From Flaviramulus sp. BrNp1-15 (GTDB lineage Bacteria; Bacteroidota; Bacteroidia; Flavobacteriales; Flavobacteriaceae): a stretch of DNA of 64,000 bases. Where the stretch lies: positions 1,100,471 through 1,164,470 of the forward strand of contig NZ_CP092099.1 in NCBI RefSeq assembly GCF_022259695.1, in the 5' to 3' direction. Positions within the stretch are counted from its first letter, which is position 1. Each line of letters begins with the position of its first letter. This document shows, piece by piece, positions 8,116 to 16,165 of this stretch. The notes under the pieces were generated by a model. It searched no databases. It had not been told where the DNA came from and worked only from the letters and a program-made list of their open reading frames with translations. The translations under genes were made by a program, and so were the position numbers.

Positions 8116-10176
8116 ATGAACATTAAAAATTTAATTACTTCAATATTACTTTTTACAATAGCATTTGCCTACACACAAGACATGCAAGAAGGTTTTACTT
8201 ACTTAGAAATAGGTAAGTATGAACAAGCTGAATCTTTTTTTAAAACCATATTAAAAGATTACCCAGAAAATAAAACTGCACGTTTATGTTATGGGCGTGC
8301 CATAGGATTAAATGGAAAACCAGAACAAGCAAATACACTTTTTACTAATCTGTTAGCAGATTATCCTTCTGATTTTGAAGTAAAACTAAATTATGGCGAA
8401 TCGTTATTATGGAATAGCAACTTCCCAAAAGCTAAAACCTATTTTAAAGGCTTGATAGATGAAGATCCCAAAAGTTTTCCTGCATTATTAAGTTATGCCA
8501 ATACCTTATCTAATTTAAAGGAATATGAAGATGCGTTACTTTATGTTAATAAAGCTTTAGAGGTTTTACCAGGAAACCCAAATGCATTAACCTCAAAAAA
8601 GTATATGTATTTAGGTTACGCTTACCAAAAGCAACAAGCACAACAATACAATGAGGCCGAATCACTTTTAAAAGAAAACTTGAAGCTTTTTAATAATGAT
8701 AAGGATACACTATTAAATTTGGCTAATCTTTATTTGATTGCAAGTAGATTTGAAGATGCGAAAGCAACTTATGATATTTTAGCAGAAAACCCAGAAAACA
8801 AAATTATTGCTTTAAACGGTCTGTCTTTAGTTTCTCATTTAAAAGGAAAAGAAAAAGATGCCTTAAGTCTTAGTCAACAAGCTTTTAATAGTTTAGGAGC
8901 TAATACTAATCCAGAAATGGTTAAACCTACAACAGAACGATATATTCAAGCTCTAATTTGGAATAAGAAATTTAAAACAGCAAAAACACTAATTTCCAAT
9001 TTAATGGAAACCAAACCTAACGAAAATTGGTTATTGGCTTTACGAGCCACATTAAATATTTACAAAAGCGATTTTAAAAAGAGTGTTGCCGATTACAACC
9101 GTATTTTAGTTAACGATAGCAGCTCTTTTGATGGTAATTTAGGAAAAGCCAATGCGCTAAAAGCTATTGGCAAATATGATGGCGCTTATACATCTGCAGA
9201 AAACACGTTAAAGTTTTATGATAACCAAAAAGACGCCACCAATTTCATTAAAGATCTTAATACTAGTTTTACACCATTTTGGGAAACAAAAACTTCATAT
9301 TCTTTTGATAATGGAGATAATAAAGCCTTTGCAGTACAAACCAATATAGAGTTTCCAACTTCAATGAAGTTTAAATGGTTAGCAAGTTATGGTTACAGAA
9401 CTACTAATAATAAAGTTACGAATAATGATGCTACATCAAACGATTTTTCACTTGGATTAGCTTACCAGCTTTTTCCAAATATTACTTTTAAAGGAACAGC
9501 AGGTGTAACCTCAGCAAAAGCTAATACAAATGATTACACACAATTGGTAACCGATATTGGATTTAAAATAAAGCCTTTTAAGTTACAGGTTTTAGATATC
9601 GGCTATAAAAGCGAAATACAAAGCTTTAATGCCGAATTATTAGATCGGGAAATTGTAATGAATAACCTTTATGCTAATTATAGCCTAAGCACTAACTTTA
9701 ACTTAGGTTGGTTTACCCAATACTTTTATACTTGGCAAAACGACGATAATGCTAGAAACCTTTTATTTACTTCGTTATACTACAACATACTTAGCAAACC
9801 CTCGCTAAAAGCAGGATTAAACTATCAATATATTACCTTTAAAAACCAAGTGCCAACTATATACTTTAGTCCAGAAACATTCAATGCAGGAGAAGTGTTT
9901 GTTAACCTAATTAAAGATGAGGTTATTACAAAACCAAAAGAATGGTTTTACGAACTAACTGCAGCTACTGGTTTGCAATATATTGAAGATGATAGTAGCC
10001 AAAGCACATATCGTATACAAGGTAAATTAGGGTATAAATTTACAGAACGTACTTTGATTAATATTTACGGTACGCGAAGTAATATTGCCTCTGCTACAGC
10101 TGCTGGTTTTACATTTAATGAAATAGGTTTGCGTTTTAAATGGTATTTATTTGATAAGCCTATTTTTAGGGAATAG
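8116..10176 (+). CDS. TPR plus outer-membrane beta-barrel protein (YaiO-like)
   Basis: 686 residues from the ATG at 8116. I prefer this start over the one at 8065 because MNIKNLITSILLFTIAFAYTQ then forms a clean signal peptide, and the upstream ATG lies inside repeat 8062. Residues about 20-370 are tetratricopeptide repeats (EIGKYEQAESFFKTIL, YEDALLYVNKALEVLP). The last 300 residues alternate aromatic and polar residues as in a beta barrel (YNILSKPSLKAGLNYQYITF) and end in an aromatic-rich strand. This TPR-plus-barrel plan resembles YaiO-like and polysaccharide export porins. It is divergent from the STAS-flippase unit and probably completes export across the outer membrane (inference). Confidence 0.75.
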   Translation: MNIKNLITSILLFTIAFAYTQDMQEGFTYLEIGKYEQAESFFKTILKDYPENKTARLCYGRAIGLNGKPEQANTLFTNLLADYPSDFEVKLNYGESLLWNSNFPKAKTYFKGLIDEDPKSFPALLSYANTLSNLKEYEDALLYVNKALEVLPGNPNALTSKKYMYLGYAYQKQQAQQYNEAESLLKENLKLFNNDKDTLLNLANLYLIASRFEDAKATYDILAENPENKIIALNGLSLVSHLKGKEKDALSLSQQAFNSLGANTNPEMVKPTTERYIQALIWNKKFKTAKTLISNLMETKPNENWLLALRATLNIYKSDFKKSVADYNRILVNDSSSFDGNLGKANALKAIGKYDGAYTSAENTLKFYDNQKDATNFIKDLNTSFTPFWETKTSYSFDNGDNKAFAVQTNIEFPTSMKFKWLASYGYRTTNNKVTNNDATSNDFSLGLAYQLFPNITFKGTAGVTSAKANTNDYTQLVTDIGFKIKPFKLQVLDIGYKSEIQSFNAELLDREIVMNNLYANYSLSTNFNLGWFTQYFYTWQNDDNARNLLFTSLYYNILSKPSLKAGLNYQYITFKNQVPTIYFSPETFNAGEVFVNLIKDEVITKPKEWFYELTAATGLQYIEDDSSQSTYRIQGKLGYKFTERTLINIYGTRSNIASATAAGFTFNEIGLRFKWYLFDKPIFRE

Positions 10177-10255
10177 TATTTATATAAAGCTATTAGTTGC
10201 TTAGGTATTTGTTCTAATCTTTAGCATTATAAATTTGTTGAAAAGAGTACTTTTT

Positions 10256-10722
10256 TCAGTTTATTGATTCCCATTCTTTTTCAATCCTATTCAGTTTAAT
10301 TAAAAAGGGAATTAATAATGCTAATTCTAATCTAATTGTAATGGTAAATCCGTCTTGAATAAAGGGTAGAACTAGCATAGAGATGATACAAAGAATAATT
10401 CCTACTATCGCATCTATTTTTCCAATTTTTATTGCGTAATCTTTCTCAAACCAAAGTGCAAAAGCAACAATTCCTTTGAAAATTCCAACAGAAATCACAA
10501 TTAATCCATTTAAAGAAAAAGGTTCATTAGTTTCAAACCCGTAGAATGCAAGTGCAGGTTTAATATTCGTTAATCCTAGAATTAGACAAACGAAAGACAT
10601 TAATCCAAAAAACATAAAAATCCAACAGAATATTTTAATCCACCATGGTAGAAGTTTTCTTCTTCTTTTTTTATATTTTCAAATTCCTCAAATGCATTTT
10701 CGGTCAAAGTAGTTTCTTCCAT
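10256..10722 (-). pseudogene. Small membrane protein, interrupted by a -1 frameshift at an A7 tract
   Basis: The intact downstream frame (from 10615) encodes a 119-residue protein with about four membrane helices. Upstream of it, in the same frame, reading back gives a natural continuation (KKRRRKLLPWWIKIFCWIF) with positive charges ahead of the first helix, which then hits a stop at 10679-10681. A start ATG at 10722 in another frame gives MEETTLTENAFEEFENIKK and joins that continuation exactly at a seven-A run (minus strand, 10666-10672) by a -1 shift. The full protein would be about 155 residues. The context ATA AAA AAA G also fits a programmed slippery site. It could be a mutation, a sequencing error or true recoding. 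Function unknown. Confidence 0.6.
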
Positions 10723-10753
10723 ATTATAATTTTGGTTAGTTTTTTATCTTAAA

Positions 10754-10890
10754 GCTAACGGTTTGTATATGGTTAATTGCGTGTTTCAGTAACTAATTTA
10801 GTAAACAAAAACGAACGCGATAAAATTCCGAAGGAATTTTCCAAATAAGCACTTACCAAAGCAATTAATTATACACGTTGTTGCACACAG
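10754..10890. repeat. attC-like palindromic element R1
   Basis: About 135 bp starting at TAACGGTTTG and ending at ACACGTTGTTGCACACA, with the internal hairpin AAAATTCCGAAGGAATTTT at 10822-10840. It is about two-thirds identical by eye to R2 at 11448-11589, and both contain GCAATTAATTATACACGTTGTT. It separates the frameshifted gene from the TPM lipoprotein gene. Confidence 0.7.
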
Positions 10891-10895
10891 TACTT

Positions 10896-11438
10896 TTATT
10901 TCCATTTTTCAATTAATTCAGCCACTCCATTTTTAATTCCGTCATAAAAGTTTCCATTTTTAAATTCAGGAATTATGGTTTGGTCAATTACTTTTTTACA
11001 GATTTCGTTTGTCAAAATCAGTTCGTTTCCAGTTCCAGTTGCAATTCCGATTTTTCTACAAGGATTGCACATAATAATTGTCAGACCATTATTTTTTTCT
11101 GTGTCTCCAACTCCCCAATAATTGCTTAAATCAGTCGCAAATTTTTGAATATCCGAATAAGGTGAAATTCTATCAATTGTCACTACAACTATTTGTCGAG
11201 TTGTTTCAATGTTATAGTCATAAATAATATCCGATAGTTCTTTCCTCTCTGAAGGACTGAAAATACTATCATAATCGTTTATTATTTGACCTTTAAGTTT
11301 CGTTTCTCTGAACTTTTCAATAGTTGAGAAGTCAAATTCGGGAATAGGTTTTTTTGTTTCAGTTTCTTGCGCAGAACCTTTGCAAGAAATCAAATTCAAA
11401 GTCAGAAATAGTATTAATATTTTAGTTCCAATTTTCAT
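10896..11438 (-). CDS. TPM-domain lipoprotein
   Basis: 180 residues from the ATG at 11438. The longer reading frame to 11558 runs back into repeat element R2 and is rejected, because MKIGTKILILFLTLNLISC gives a lipoprotein signal with lipobox Cys20. The mature part is a TPM (formerly DUF477) domain: NDYDSIFSPSERKELSDII, then IVVVTID, NNGLTIIMCNP and GIATGTGNE, ending in a helix with EFKNGNFYDGI. TPM domains occur in envelope proteins tied to photosystem repair or acid phosphatase activity; the role in Bacteroidota is unclear. The gene is bracketed by GTTGCACACA and TGTGTACAAC, an inverted pair, which suggests a mobile cassette. Confidence 0.78.
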   Translation of the reverse strand: MKIGTKILILFLTLNLISCKGSAQETETKKPIPEFDFSTIEKFRETKLKGQIINDYDSIFSPSERKELSDIIYDYNIETTRQIVVVTIDRISPYSDIQKFATDLSNYWGVGDTEKNNGLTIIMCNPCRKIGIATGTGNELILTNEICKKVIDQTIIPEFKNGNFYDGIKNGVAELIEKWK

Positions 11439-11447
11439 TTTTCGTAT

Positions 11448-11589
11448 TGTGTACAACGGTTTTGTGTATGGCTCGTTGCGTGTTTGAGCAACTAATTTAG
11501 TGAACAAAAACGAACGCAAGAAAATTCCGAAGGAATTTTCAAAATAAACAACGACCAAAGCAATTAATTATACACGTTGTTACCCAACG
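11448..11589. repeat. attC-like palindromic element R2
   Basis: About 140 bp that begins TGTGTACAACGG and ends ACACGTTGTTACCCAACG. The two ends pair imperfectly (GTGTATGGCTCGTTGC against GTGTATAATTAATTGC, read on opposite arms) and the centre has the hairpin AAAATTCCGAAGGAATTTT at 11521-11539. The stop codon of the following gene lies inside its left end. Confidence 0.7.
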
Positions 11590-12131
11590 TTTTTATTCCG
11601 CAAACTTTTCTTTTTCTGATATTTATATTCATAAATCTTGAATCGTATTTTACCCAAAAAACTATTCCATTTGTGGCGAATTCCACCTAATTCCCAATTC
11701 ACGTCAAATTTTTCGTTGTCATTTTTCCGATAATGCGGAAGTCCAATTTTAAAATGTAACATTGGATTATTTTCTTTTACAGTTTCATAAAAGTCAGATT
11801 CAAGTGATGATTTCGGATAGTATTGAATTTCAATTATTGTACTTTCCTTTTTGCTTTTATATATGTACAAGTTTATATCGTACAAATTTTCGTAAATGTC
11901 TTTTAATTCATCCGTTATTTGCTCAAGCGATTTTGGTTTTTTCTTTTCGTTTGCTTTTTTACGTTCAATTCGTTTGTCAAAAAAATTCAGCTCGTCATTT
12001 ATTATTTCCGAAATTATGTAACTCGTATTATCTGAAATTTTATTCCAACAAGAATTTCTTGCCATTTCTAATAGGGAAGAAGTGGCTTCTCTTAGATTCA
12101 ATTCGAGGTTCTTTTTCGTGACGGTTTTCAA
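11580..12131 (-). CDS. Hypothetical cytosolic protein in cassette
   Basis: 183 residues, charged, with no signal peptide or membrane helix. I do not recognise the family. Residues 60-90 (RKKANEKKKPKSLEQITDEL) are Lys-rich and probably helical; later residues look beta-rich. The start appears to be TTG at 12131; no ATG fits. The gene is exactly bracketed by a perfect 10-bp inverted repeat: GTTACCCAAC at 11579-11588, which contains its stop codon, and GTTGGGTAAC at 12134-12143, just before its start. That packaging suggests acquisition as a unit. Base composition is similar to neighbours. Confidence 0.6.
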   Translation of the reverse strand: MKTVTKKNLELNLREATSSLLEMARNSCWNKISDNTSYIISEIINDELNFFDKRIERKKANEKKKPKSLEQITDELKDIYENLYDINLYIYKSKKESTIIEIQYYPKSSLESDFYETVKENNPMLHFKIGLPHYRKNDNEKFDVNWELGGIRHKWNSFLGKIRFKIYEYKYQKKKSLRNKNVG

Positions 12132-12202
12132 ATGTTGGGTAACTAAGGTATAAGAACATAAACTTAGTAATTAATACTTGAAATATAATACAATTAAATA
12201 AC

Positions 12203-12236
12203 AAAAAAGGCAAAAGATTTCTCTTTTGCCTTTTTA
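12203..12236 (-). terminator. Intrinsic terminator T1 (end of predicted sRNA 1)
   Basis: Stem GGCAAAAG/CTTTTGCC with loop ATTTCT (12209-12230), extended by A-T pairs, followed on the minus strand by a run of six T. The same stem-loop core recurs at 12431-12450 and 16283-16302. Confidence 0.85.
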
Positions 12237-12287
12237 AAAGTCCCTAACCAAATTTAATCCTTTTAAAAAAAAAGATTACTTATTGAT
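12203..12287 (-). ncRNA. Predicted small RNA 1 (about 85 nt)
   Basis: It is bounded by promoter C (-7 box TAAATTTG at 12292-12299, minus strand) and terminator T1. The transcript would begin near AAGTATCAATAAG, carry a run of nine U, then AAAAGGATTAAATTTGGTTAG, and end in the hairpin. It has no ATG or GTG start codon. A second copy with the same promoter, 5' end, central box and terminator lies 220 bp away. The conserved segments lie in the promoter and the short transcribed part, as expected for a duplicated RNA gene. Strand and existence are inferred from layout, not from expression. Confidence 0.55.
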
Positions 12288-12291
12288 ACTT

Positions 12292-12381
12292 CAAATTTAA
12301 ATTAAAATGCAAGCTGTTTTTTAATTTTTATACGAATGAACACTTGTGATAGTTGAATAACTTAATACTGTAGACGAATGG
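12292..12381 (-). promoter_or_regulatory. Promoter C: three 21-bp repeats plus -7 box (sRNA 1)
   Basis: Repeats start at 12329 (TATACGAATGA), 12350 (TAGTTGAATAA) and 12371 (TAGACGAATGG), each 21 bp apart. The -7 box TAAATTTG (12292-12299, minus strand) is a full match to TAnnTTTG and lies 30 bp from the proximal repeat. Confidence 0.8.
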
Positions 12382-12423
12382 ATTTGAAGGTGAAAAAACA
12401 ATACTTTTAATAGTGTAATTAAA

Positions 12424-12457
12424 CAAAAAAGCAAAAGATTTCTCTTCTGCTTTTTTA
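12424..12457 (-). terminator. Intrinsic terminator T2 (end of predicted sRNA 2)
   Basis: Stem GCAAAAG/CTTCTGC with loop ATTTCT (12431-12450). On the minus strand the odd pair is a G-U wobble, but on the plus strand it would be an A-C mismatch, so the hairpin works better as minus-strand RNA. A run of six T follows on the minus strand. Confidence 0.82.
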
Positions 12458-12502
12458 GAACTAACCAAATTTAACCTTTCAATAAAAAACCATCTTATTG
12501 AT
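12424..12502 (-). ncRNA. Predicted small RNA 2 (about 79 nt), tandem copy of sRNA 1
   Basis: Same plan as sRNA 1: -7 box at 12507-12514, 5' segment AAGTATCAATAAG, a U run, AAAGGTTAAATTTGGTTAG, then terminator T2. The middle differs in sequence and length from sRNA 1, while the 5' end, the central box and the hairpin core are kept. No start codon is present. The pair forms a tandem duplication of about 215 bp. Confidence 0.55.
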
Positions 12503-12506
12503 ACTT

Positions 12507-12596
12507 CAAATTTAGTGTAAAGAAGTAGTTATGCTAGAATTATTATGTGAATAAAGCTTTTAGTTAGTTGAATAACGAGTTGCTTTAGATGAATGG
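12507..12596 (-). promoter_or_regulatory. Promoter D: three 21-bp repeats plus -7 box (sRNA 2)
   Basis: Repeats start at 12544 (TATGTGAATAA), 12565 (TAGTTGAATAA) and 12586 (TAGATGAATGG), each 21 bp apart. The -7 box TAAATTTG (12507-12514, minus strand) lies 30 bp from the proximal repeat. The spacing is the same as in promoter C although the sequence between box and repeats differs. Confidence 0.8.
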
Positions 12597-12639
12597 AATT
12601 TTATGGTATAAGTGTCAGTTTATTAATTTCTTGTGTAAC

Positions 12640-12672
12640 AAAAAAAGGCAAAAAACGAAAGTTTTTTGCCCT
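12640..12672 (-). terminator. Intrinsic terminator of the DUF4114/T9SS gene
   Basis: Ten-pair stem GGCAAAAAAC/GTTTTTTGCC (12647-12670) closed by a GAAA tetraloop as written on the plus strand, followed on the minus strand by seven T. It lies 27 bp past the stop of the 940-residue gene. Confidence 0.88.
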
Positions 12673-12698
12673 ATCCAATAGAAATTAGTTGCTATTAA

Positions 12699-15521
12699 TC
12701 ATTCTACTAGAAAAGTCCCTGTGTTAACCTGTTTTAAATCGTTAACCAATTTATATTTATATATTCCTTTTGATAGATTTGGAGCATTGTAACTAGCTTT
12801 TTTACTATTAGTAACAATGTGTTGCATATCTACAGTTCTACCTAACATATCGTATACTACAATATCAATATAACTAGAAGGGTTAACTAACTTTATTATT
12901 GTATTTGTTTTAAATGGGTTTGGATAATTTGTTAAGCTTGTTTTATCTATAGCTACATCTTCAACACTTAAAAACGATTGATTTACAAAAGCTAAACTAT
13001 TAATAGCTAGATTAAATGATTTGTAATTTGAATAATCGCCAATTACAGAGAACACTACGGTTTTAATATTGTTTATATCTGCAGAGTGTCCGTTAGCATC
13101 TTTAAAGTCTGAAAACGAAATGTTGTGTAATGTCTCAGTTTCATTCGCAGGAATAGTATATCGTAAACGGTTATTCCAATCGGTTAATTCTTCTGGCATT
13201 AATATAACTTCTATCGCTTGATTGTTGAACATGTTAAATTTTATAGCATCGTAATCTGATACATCTAAGGTTAAATCGCCAGGTAATAAATGTCTAAATA
13301 AGTTTATATTGCCTTTAACTTCTCCAGATACAGTTGGTTGTCTTTCAACTTCATGTACATCATCATTGTAATCTATAGCTTGGTTATTTACATTAAATAC
13401 ATCTATTGTAGCATATTCTGATAAATAATCTATTCCCCATGGTCCATCTGCCAAATACAATGCGTCTTGTTGTGCAGAAAAGCTAGTTGAAAGAGAAAAA
13501 CCAATATCAAATAAAGTACCTGTAGCAATACTTACGGTTTCATTATAGTCTCCATTTAATGTAATATTTTGTTGTATATCTAAACGGTTTGTTGAAACTT
13601 CGGTTTCTGCAACGCTACCATTAAATGTCATACTGCTTGCGGCTACTTTGTTTACAATATTTAAATGAATTTGTCCATTAGAATAATAACCAGATTTAAC
13701 AAAAACAGCAGGGATTTTGTCGTTAACTTCTTTGCTTGTTAAAGCTTTTTCTGAAGCGTATGTATCTATAATATGATTTGCAATTGCAAATACTTGAGAG
13801 AATGAGTTTCCCCAAATTTGATAGTTGTTATAATCGCCTTCTGGGTATTGTGCTATATTCCAAAAACTTAATAATTCGTTACTAGTTGTACCTAGTTTTA
13901 TAGAGAAGCTTAAAGTAAATTCTAATTCTCCAGTTGCTCTTTTGATTTTAGAACTTATGATATTATGACCTCTAACAGTAACCGTTCTAACATCTTCTAA
14001 ACTAGAGTTGTTTAATCGGTCGCAAATTGCTTTAGAGTGATCGTAAATAGAACCTTCAGTTTTTGTTGCTAGAGCAGCAGATACACGGTTTTCGTTTTGA
14101 TAAATATCTACTGAAAATACTTCTGATGCATTGGTAATGCCTAATAAATCTTCCGGACTAGATACGTATGCAGTTTCTGTACCATACATACCAGTATCTG
14201 GTAAATAGTTTTCTAAAGAATTTGTTGGTCCACCTTTTCTAGATTTACCTTTGGCATATGCCTTTTGAAAGCTTTTCTTGTCTGCTATTTTTCCAGACGT
14301 TTTACGTTTAAAATTACGCTTAGCAATTAATCCTGCTAAATTACCATTACTTTCCAATCCGCCATTGTTGGCTGAGGTAACTGTAGCTGCACTAGTTACA
14401 TCTGGATAATTGTTAGTTTTTAAAGCTTGGTATGGATTTGTTGTAATAAAAAATACGGCATCATTAAAATCGTTATCGCACCAATCTAAATCTCTTCTTA
14501 CGTCTTCAAAACCTAAAATTAAACGATCATTTCCTTCGTCAGTAAGTAAAACACTATGGTGTCTTAAATCTGCATCACTTTCTGGATTAAAATATGGATT
14601 TGAATAAACATTCCATATATCATGAGCAACAGTTTCTCCATTCCAAGCATTGGCTAATAAAACCCAGCCAATACCTGTTCCAGCAGGAAAGCGCCCAATA
14701 TTTACTTTATCACCAGGTTGTAGTGCTCCACCAGCACCTAATTCTGATGCATTAGGAAAAATAATTGTTATATCTTCTTGTGCTGGTTTAGTAGTTGGGG
14801 GATTGTTTAAGTCGTATGTATAATATCCTAATACATTTGTATATCCTGCACCTTCACTTATAAAAGTAACCCAAACATCTGTTTCTTGTTGTATAGATAA
14901 ATCTGTATCGTAACCTGCTGCTATATAATGTGGATTGTATTCTGGTACTGGATAGCTTTCTGGAAGCGAACTGCTAATAGTTTCTAAATCTGAAGCAGAA
15001 ATAACATCTCCAACAGGTTCTAGATACAATGGTTTACCATCTGCATCGTAAGCTCCTAAATAGTTATAATTAAATACATCTGAAGTAGGTAAAATATCAA
15101 TTATATTTTCAGAATTAAAGCCGTAATTTCCTATTGCAGCTAGACCATTTCCAGTATTTCTGTCATTTAATTGTACTCTTACAAAATAAATTTCTGGTGC
15201 AATATCTGCACTACTTTGGTTAAAACCAGATAAATGAATTTCGCCTGTGTAGTTTGTTGGCGTTCCAGATGCTGGCACATTTACATTTTGCCAATGCAAA
15301 CCTGAATTCCAATCAATCTCTGAAGCACTATTTTTGGTTTTTAATAAAGCTATTGAGAATTGAGCATCTACATTACTTGTATAATCTAATGAGAAATTTA
15401 ATGTTTCTCCAATTTTTATTGGATTGGAAGAAAATGAAAAATTTGAAATCGATCCCGATTGAGCTCTAGCTATAAAAGTAAAGCTTAGTAAGATTGTTAT
15501 AAAGAGTAATATTTTTTTCAT
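12699..15521 (-). CDS. Secreted DUF4114 protein with type IX sorting domain
   Basis: 940 residues. Signal peptide MKKILLFITILLSFTFIARAQ. An N-terminal beta domain spans about 25-160. Around residues 230-370 is a DUF4114-type module with an acidic signature (GFEDVRRDLDWCDNDFNDAVF) that probably binds calcium; these are found in LruC-type surface proteins. A Lys/Arg-rich linker near residues 400-430 is followed by more beta domains, and the last 80 residues are a type A T9SS sorting domain (TNYPNPFKTNTIIKL, ISVYD-like IVVYDMLGR, GIYKYKL, FLVE end). It should be exported across the outer membrane and attached to the surface or released. Promoter E lies directly upstream with three repeats. A matrix or adhesin role is inferred. 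Confidence 0.85.
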   Translation of the reverse strand: MKKILLFITILLSFTFIARAQSGSISNFSFSSNPIKIGETLNFSLDYTSNVDAQFSIALLKTKNSASEIDWNSGLHWQNVNVPASGTPTNYTGEIHLSGFNQSSADIAPEIYFVRVQLNDRNTGNGLAAIGNYGFNSENIIDILPTSDVFNYNYLGAYDADGKPLYLEPVGDVISASDLETISSSLPESYPVPEYNPHYIAAGYDTDLSIQQETDVWVTFISEGAGYTNVLGYYTYDLNNPPTTKPAQEDITIIFPNASELGAGGALQPGDKVNIGRFPAGTGIGWVLLANAWNGETVAHDIWNVYSNPYFNPESDADLRHHSVLLTDEGNDRLILGFEDVRRDLDWCDNDFNDAVFFITTNPYQALKTNNYPDVTSAATVTSANNGGLESNGNLAGLIAKRNFKRKTSGKIADKKSFQKAYAKGKSRKGGPTNSLENYLPDTGMYGTETAYVSSPEDLLGITNASEVFSVDIYQNENRVSAALATKTEGSIYDHSKAICDRLNNSSLEDVRTVTVRGHNIISSKIKRATGELEFTLSFSIKLGTTSNELLSFWNIAQYPEGDYNNYQIWGNSFSQVFAIANHIIDTYASEKALTSKEVNDKIPAVFVKSGYYSNGQIHLNIVNKVAASSMTFNGSVAETEVSTNRLDIQQNITLNGDYNETVSIATGTLFDIGFSLSTSFSAQQDALYLADGPWGIDYLSEYATIDVFNVNNQAIDYNDDVHEVERQPTVSGEVKGNINLFRHLLPGDLTLDVSDYDAIKFNMFNNQAIEVILMPEELTDWNNRLRYTIPANETETLHNISFSDFKDANGHSADINNIKTVVFSVIGDYSNYKSFNLAINSLAFVNQSFLSVEDVAIDKTSLTNYPNPFKTNTIIKLVNPSSYIDIVVYDMLGRTVDMQHIVTNSKKASYNAPNLSKGIYKYKLVNDLKQVNTGTFLVE

Positions 15522-15542
15522 AATATTTTTAATTATTTAAGA

Positions 15543-15632
15543 CAAATTTATTAGAGATGTTATCCTGTTATTTTTTAATTCGTTAAGTATAATTTATGTG
15601 TAGATGAAAGGTAGATTTGTGTAGATGAGCAA
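15543..15632 (-). promoter_or_regulatory. Promoter E: three 21-bp repeats plus -7 box (DUF4114/T9SS gene)
   Basis: Repeats start at 15580 (TCGTTAAGTAT), 15601 (TAGATGAAAGG) and 15622 (TAGATGAGCAA), 21 bp apart. The -7 box is TAAATTTG (15543-15550, minus strand), 30 bp from the proximal repeat. The predicted 5' leader is only about 20 nt before the ATG at 15521. The proximal copy resembles the general LytTR site form xxxGTTxRx. Confidence 0.78.
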
Positions 15633-15642
15633 TTTTTAATAA

Positions 15643-16143
15643 TTACCTATTTACGAAAATATTTGTAAAATAATTTCTACCATTTTCGTCTTTTTTGGTT
15701 GAAATTCCTATATCTGTAAACTCAGGGTTTTCAATGTTTTTTCTATGTTCATCACTTTTTAACCATGCATTTACAATAGCTTGAGCAGAAGAATACCCGT
15801 AACCTACATTTTCTGAAACCCTTTTTGCATTAACCTCATTTTTTAAATTTTCAGACCTGAGGTAGAAAAAGTCATGACTAGCTTCTCCTTGCTCAACCAT
15901 ATACACATTATGTGTGATGGCTTCTTTTGATGCCTGATTAAGAATATTTAGTGGTAGTAGTTCTTTTGAAGCTCTATAAGCGTTTATTAATTCTGCAATT
16001 TCATAATCAATTTCAGAATATACCACTTTTATATTTTCAGAATGATATAGGTCTGGAACCTGCAAATCATCATTCTCAATTGAACAAGACGTAAAAGAAA
16101 TATTTAATATGATTATAAGAACAAGTAATAATAATTTTTTCAT
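15643..16143 (-). CDS. CAP-domain (SCP/PR-1) lipoprotein
   Basis: 166 residues with lipoprotein signal MKKLLLLVLIIILNISFTSC (lipobox Cys20). The mature part is a CAP domain: IAELINAYRASKELLPL, the central ASHDFFYL with the CAP histidine, SENVGYGYSSAQAIVNAWLKS, HRKNIENPEFTDIGIS, and a final NYFTNIFV strand. Bacterial CAP lipoproteins are envelope proteins of largely unknown activity, some binding or cleaving envelope polymers. It lies between the T9SS gene and the LytTR gene, and has promoter F directly upstream, so it is probably co-regulated with them. Confidence 0.88.
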   Translation of the reverse strand: MKKLLLLVLIIILNISFTSCSIENDDLQVPDLYHSENIKVVYSEIDYEIAELINAYRASKELLPLNILNQASKEAITHNVYMVEQGEASHDFFYLRSENLKNEVNAKRVSENVGYGYSSAQAIVNAWLKSDEHRKNIENPEFTDIGISTKKDENGRNYFTNIFVNR

Positions 16144-16165
16144 GAGATTTGGTTTAATTTCATGA

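Noticed and set aside
10239-10258. Possible bidirectional terminator GAAAAGAGTACTTTTTTC
   Set aside because: The stem is only five A/T-rich pairs, so it cannot be told from chance.
11439-11558. N-terminal extension of the TPM lipoprotein
   Set aside because: It lies in repeat element R2 and buries the lipobox; the ATG at 11438 gives a clean lipoprotein signal.
12329-12596. Possible CRISPR array from the regularly spaced GAATG units
   Set aside because: Units are 11 bp at 21-bp steps in at most three copies, with no 25-35 bp repeat and no cas genes; they are placed as promoter elements.
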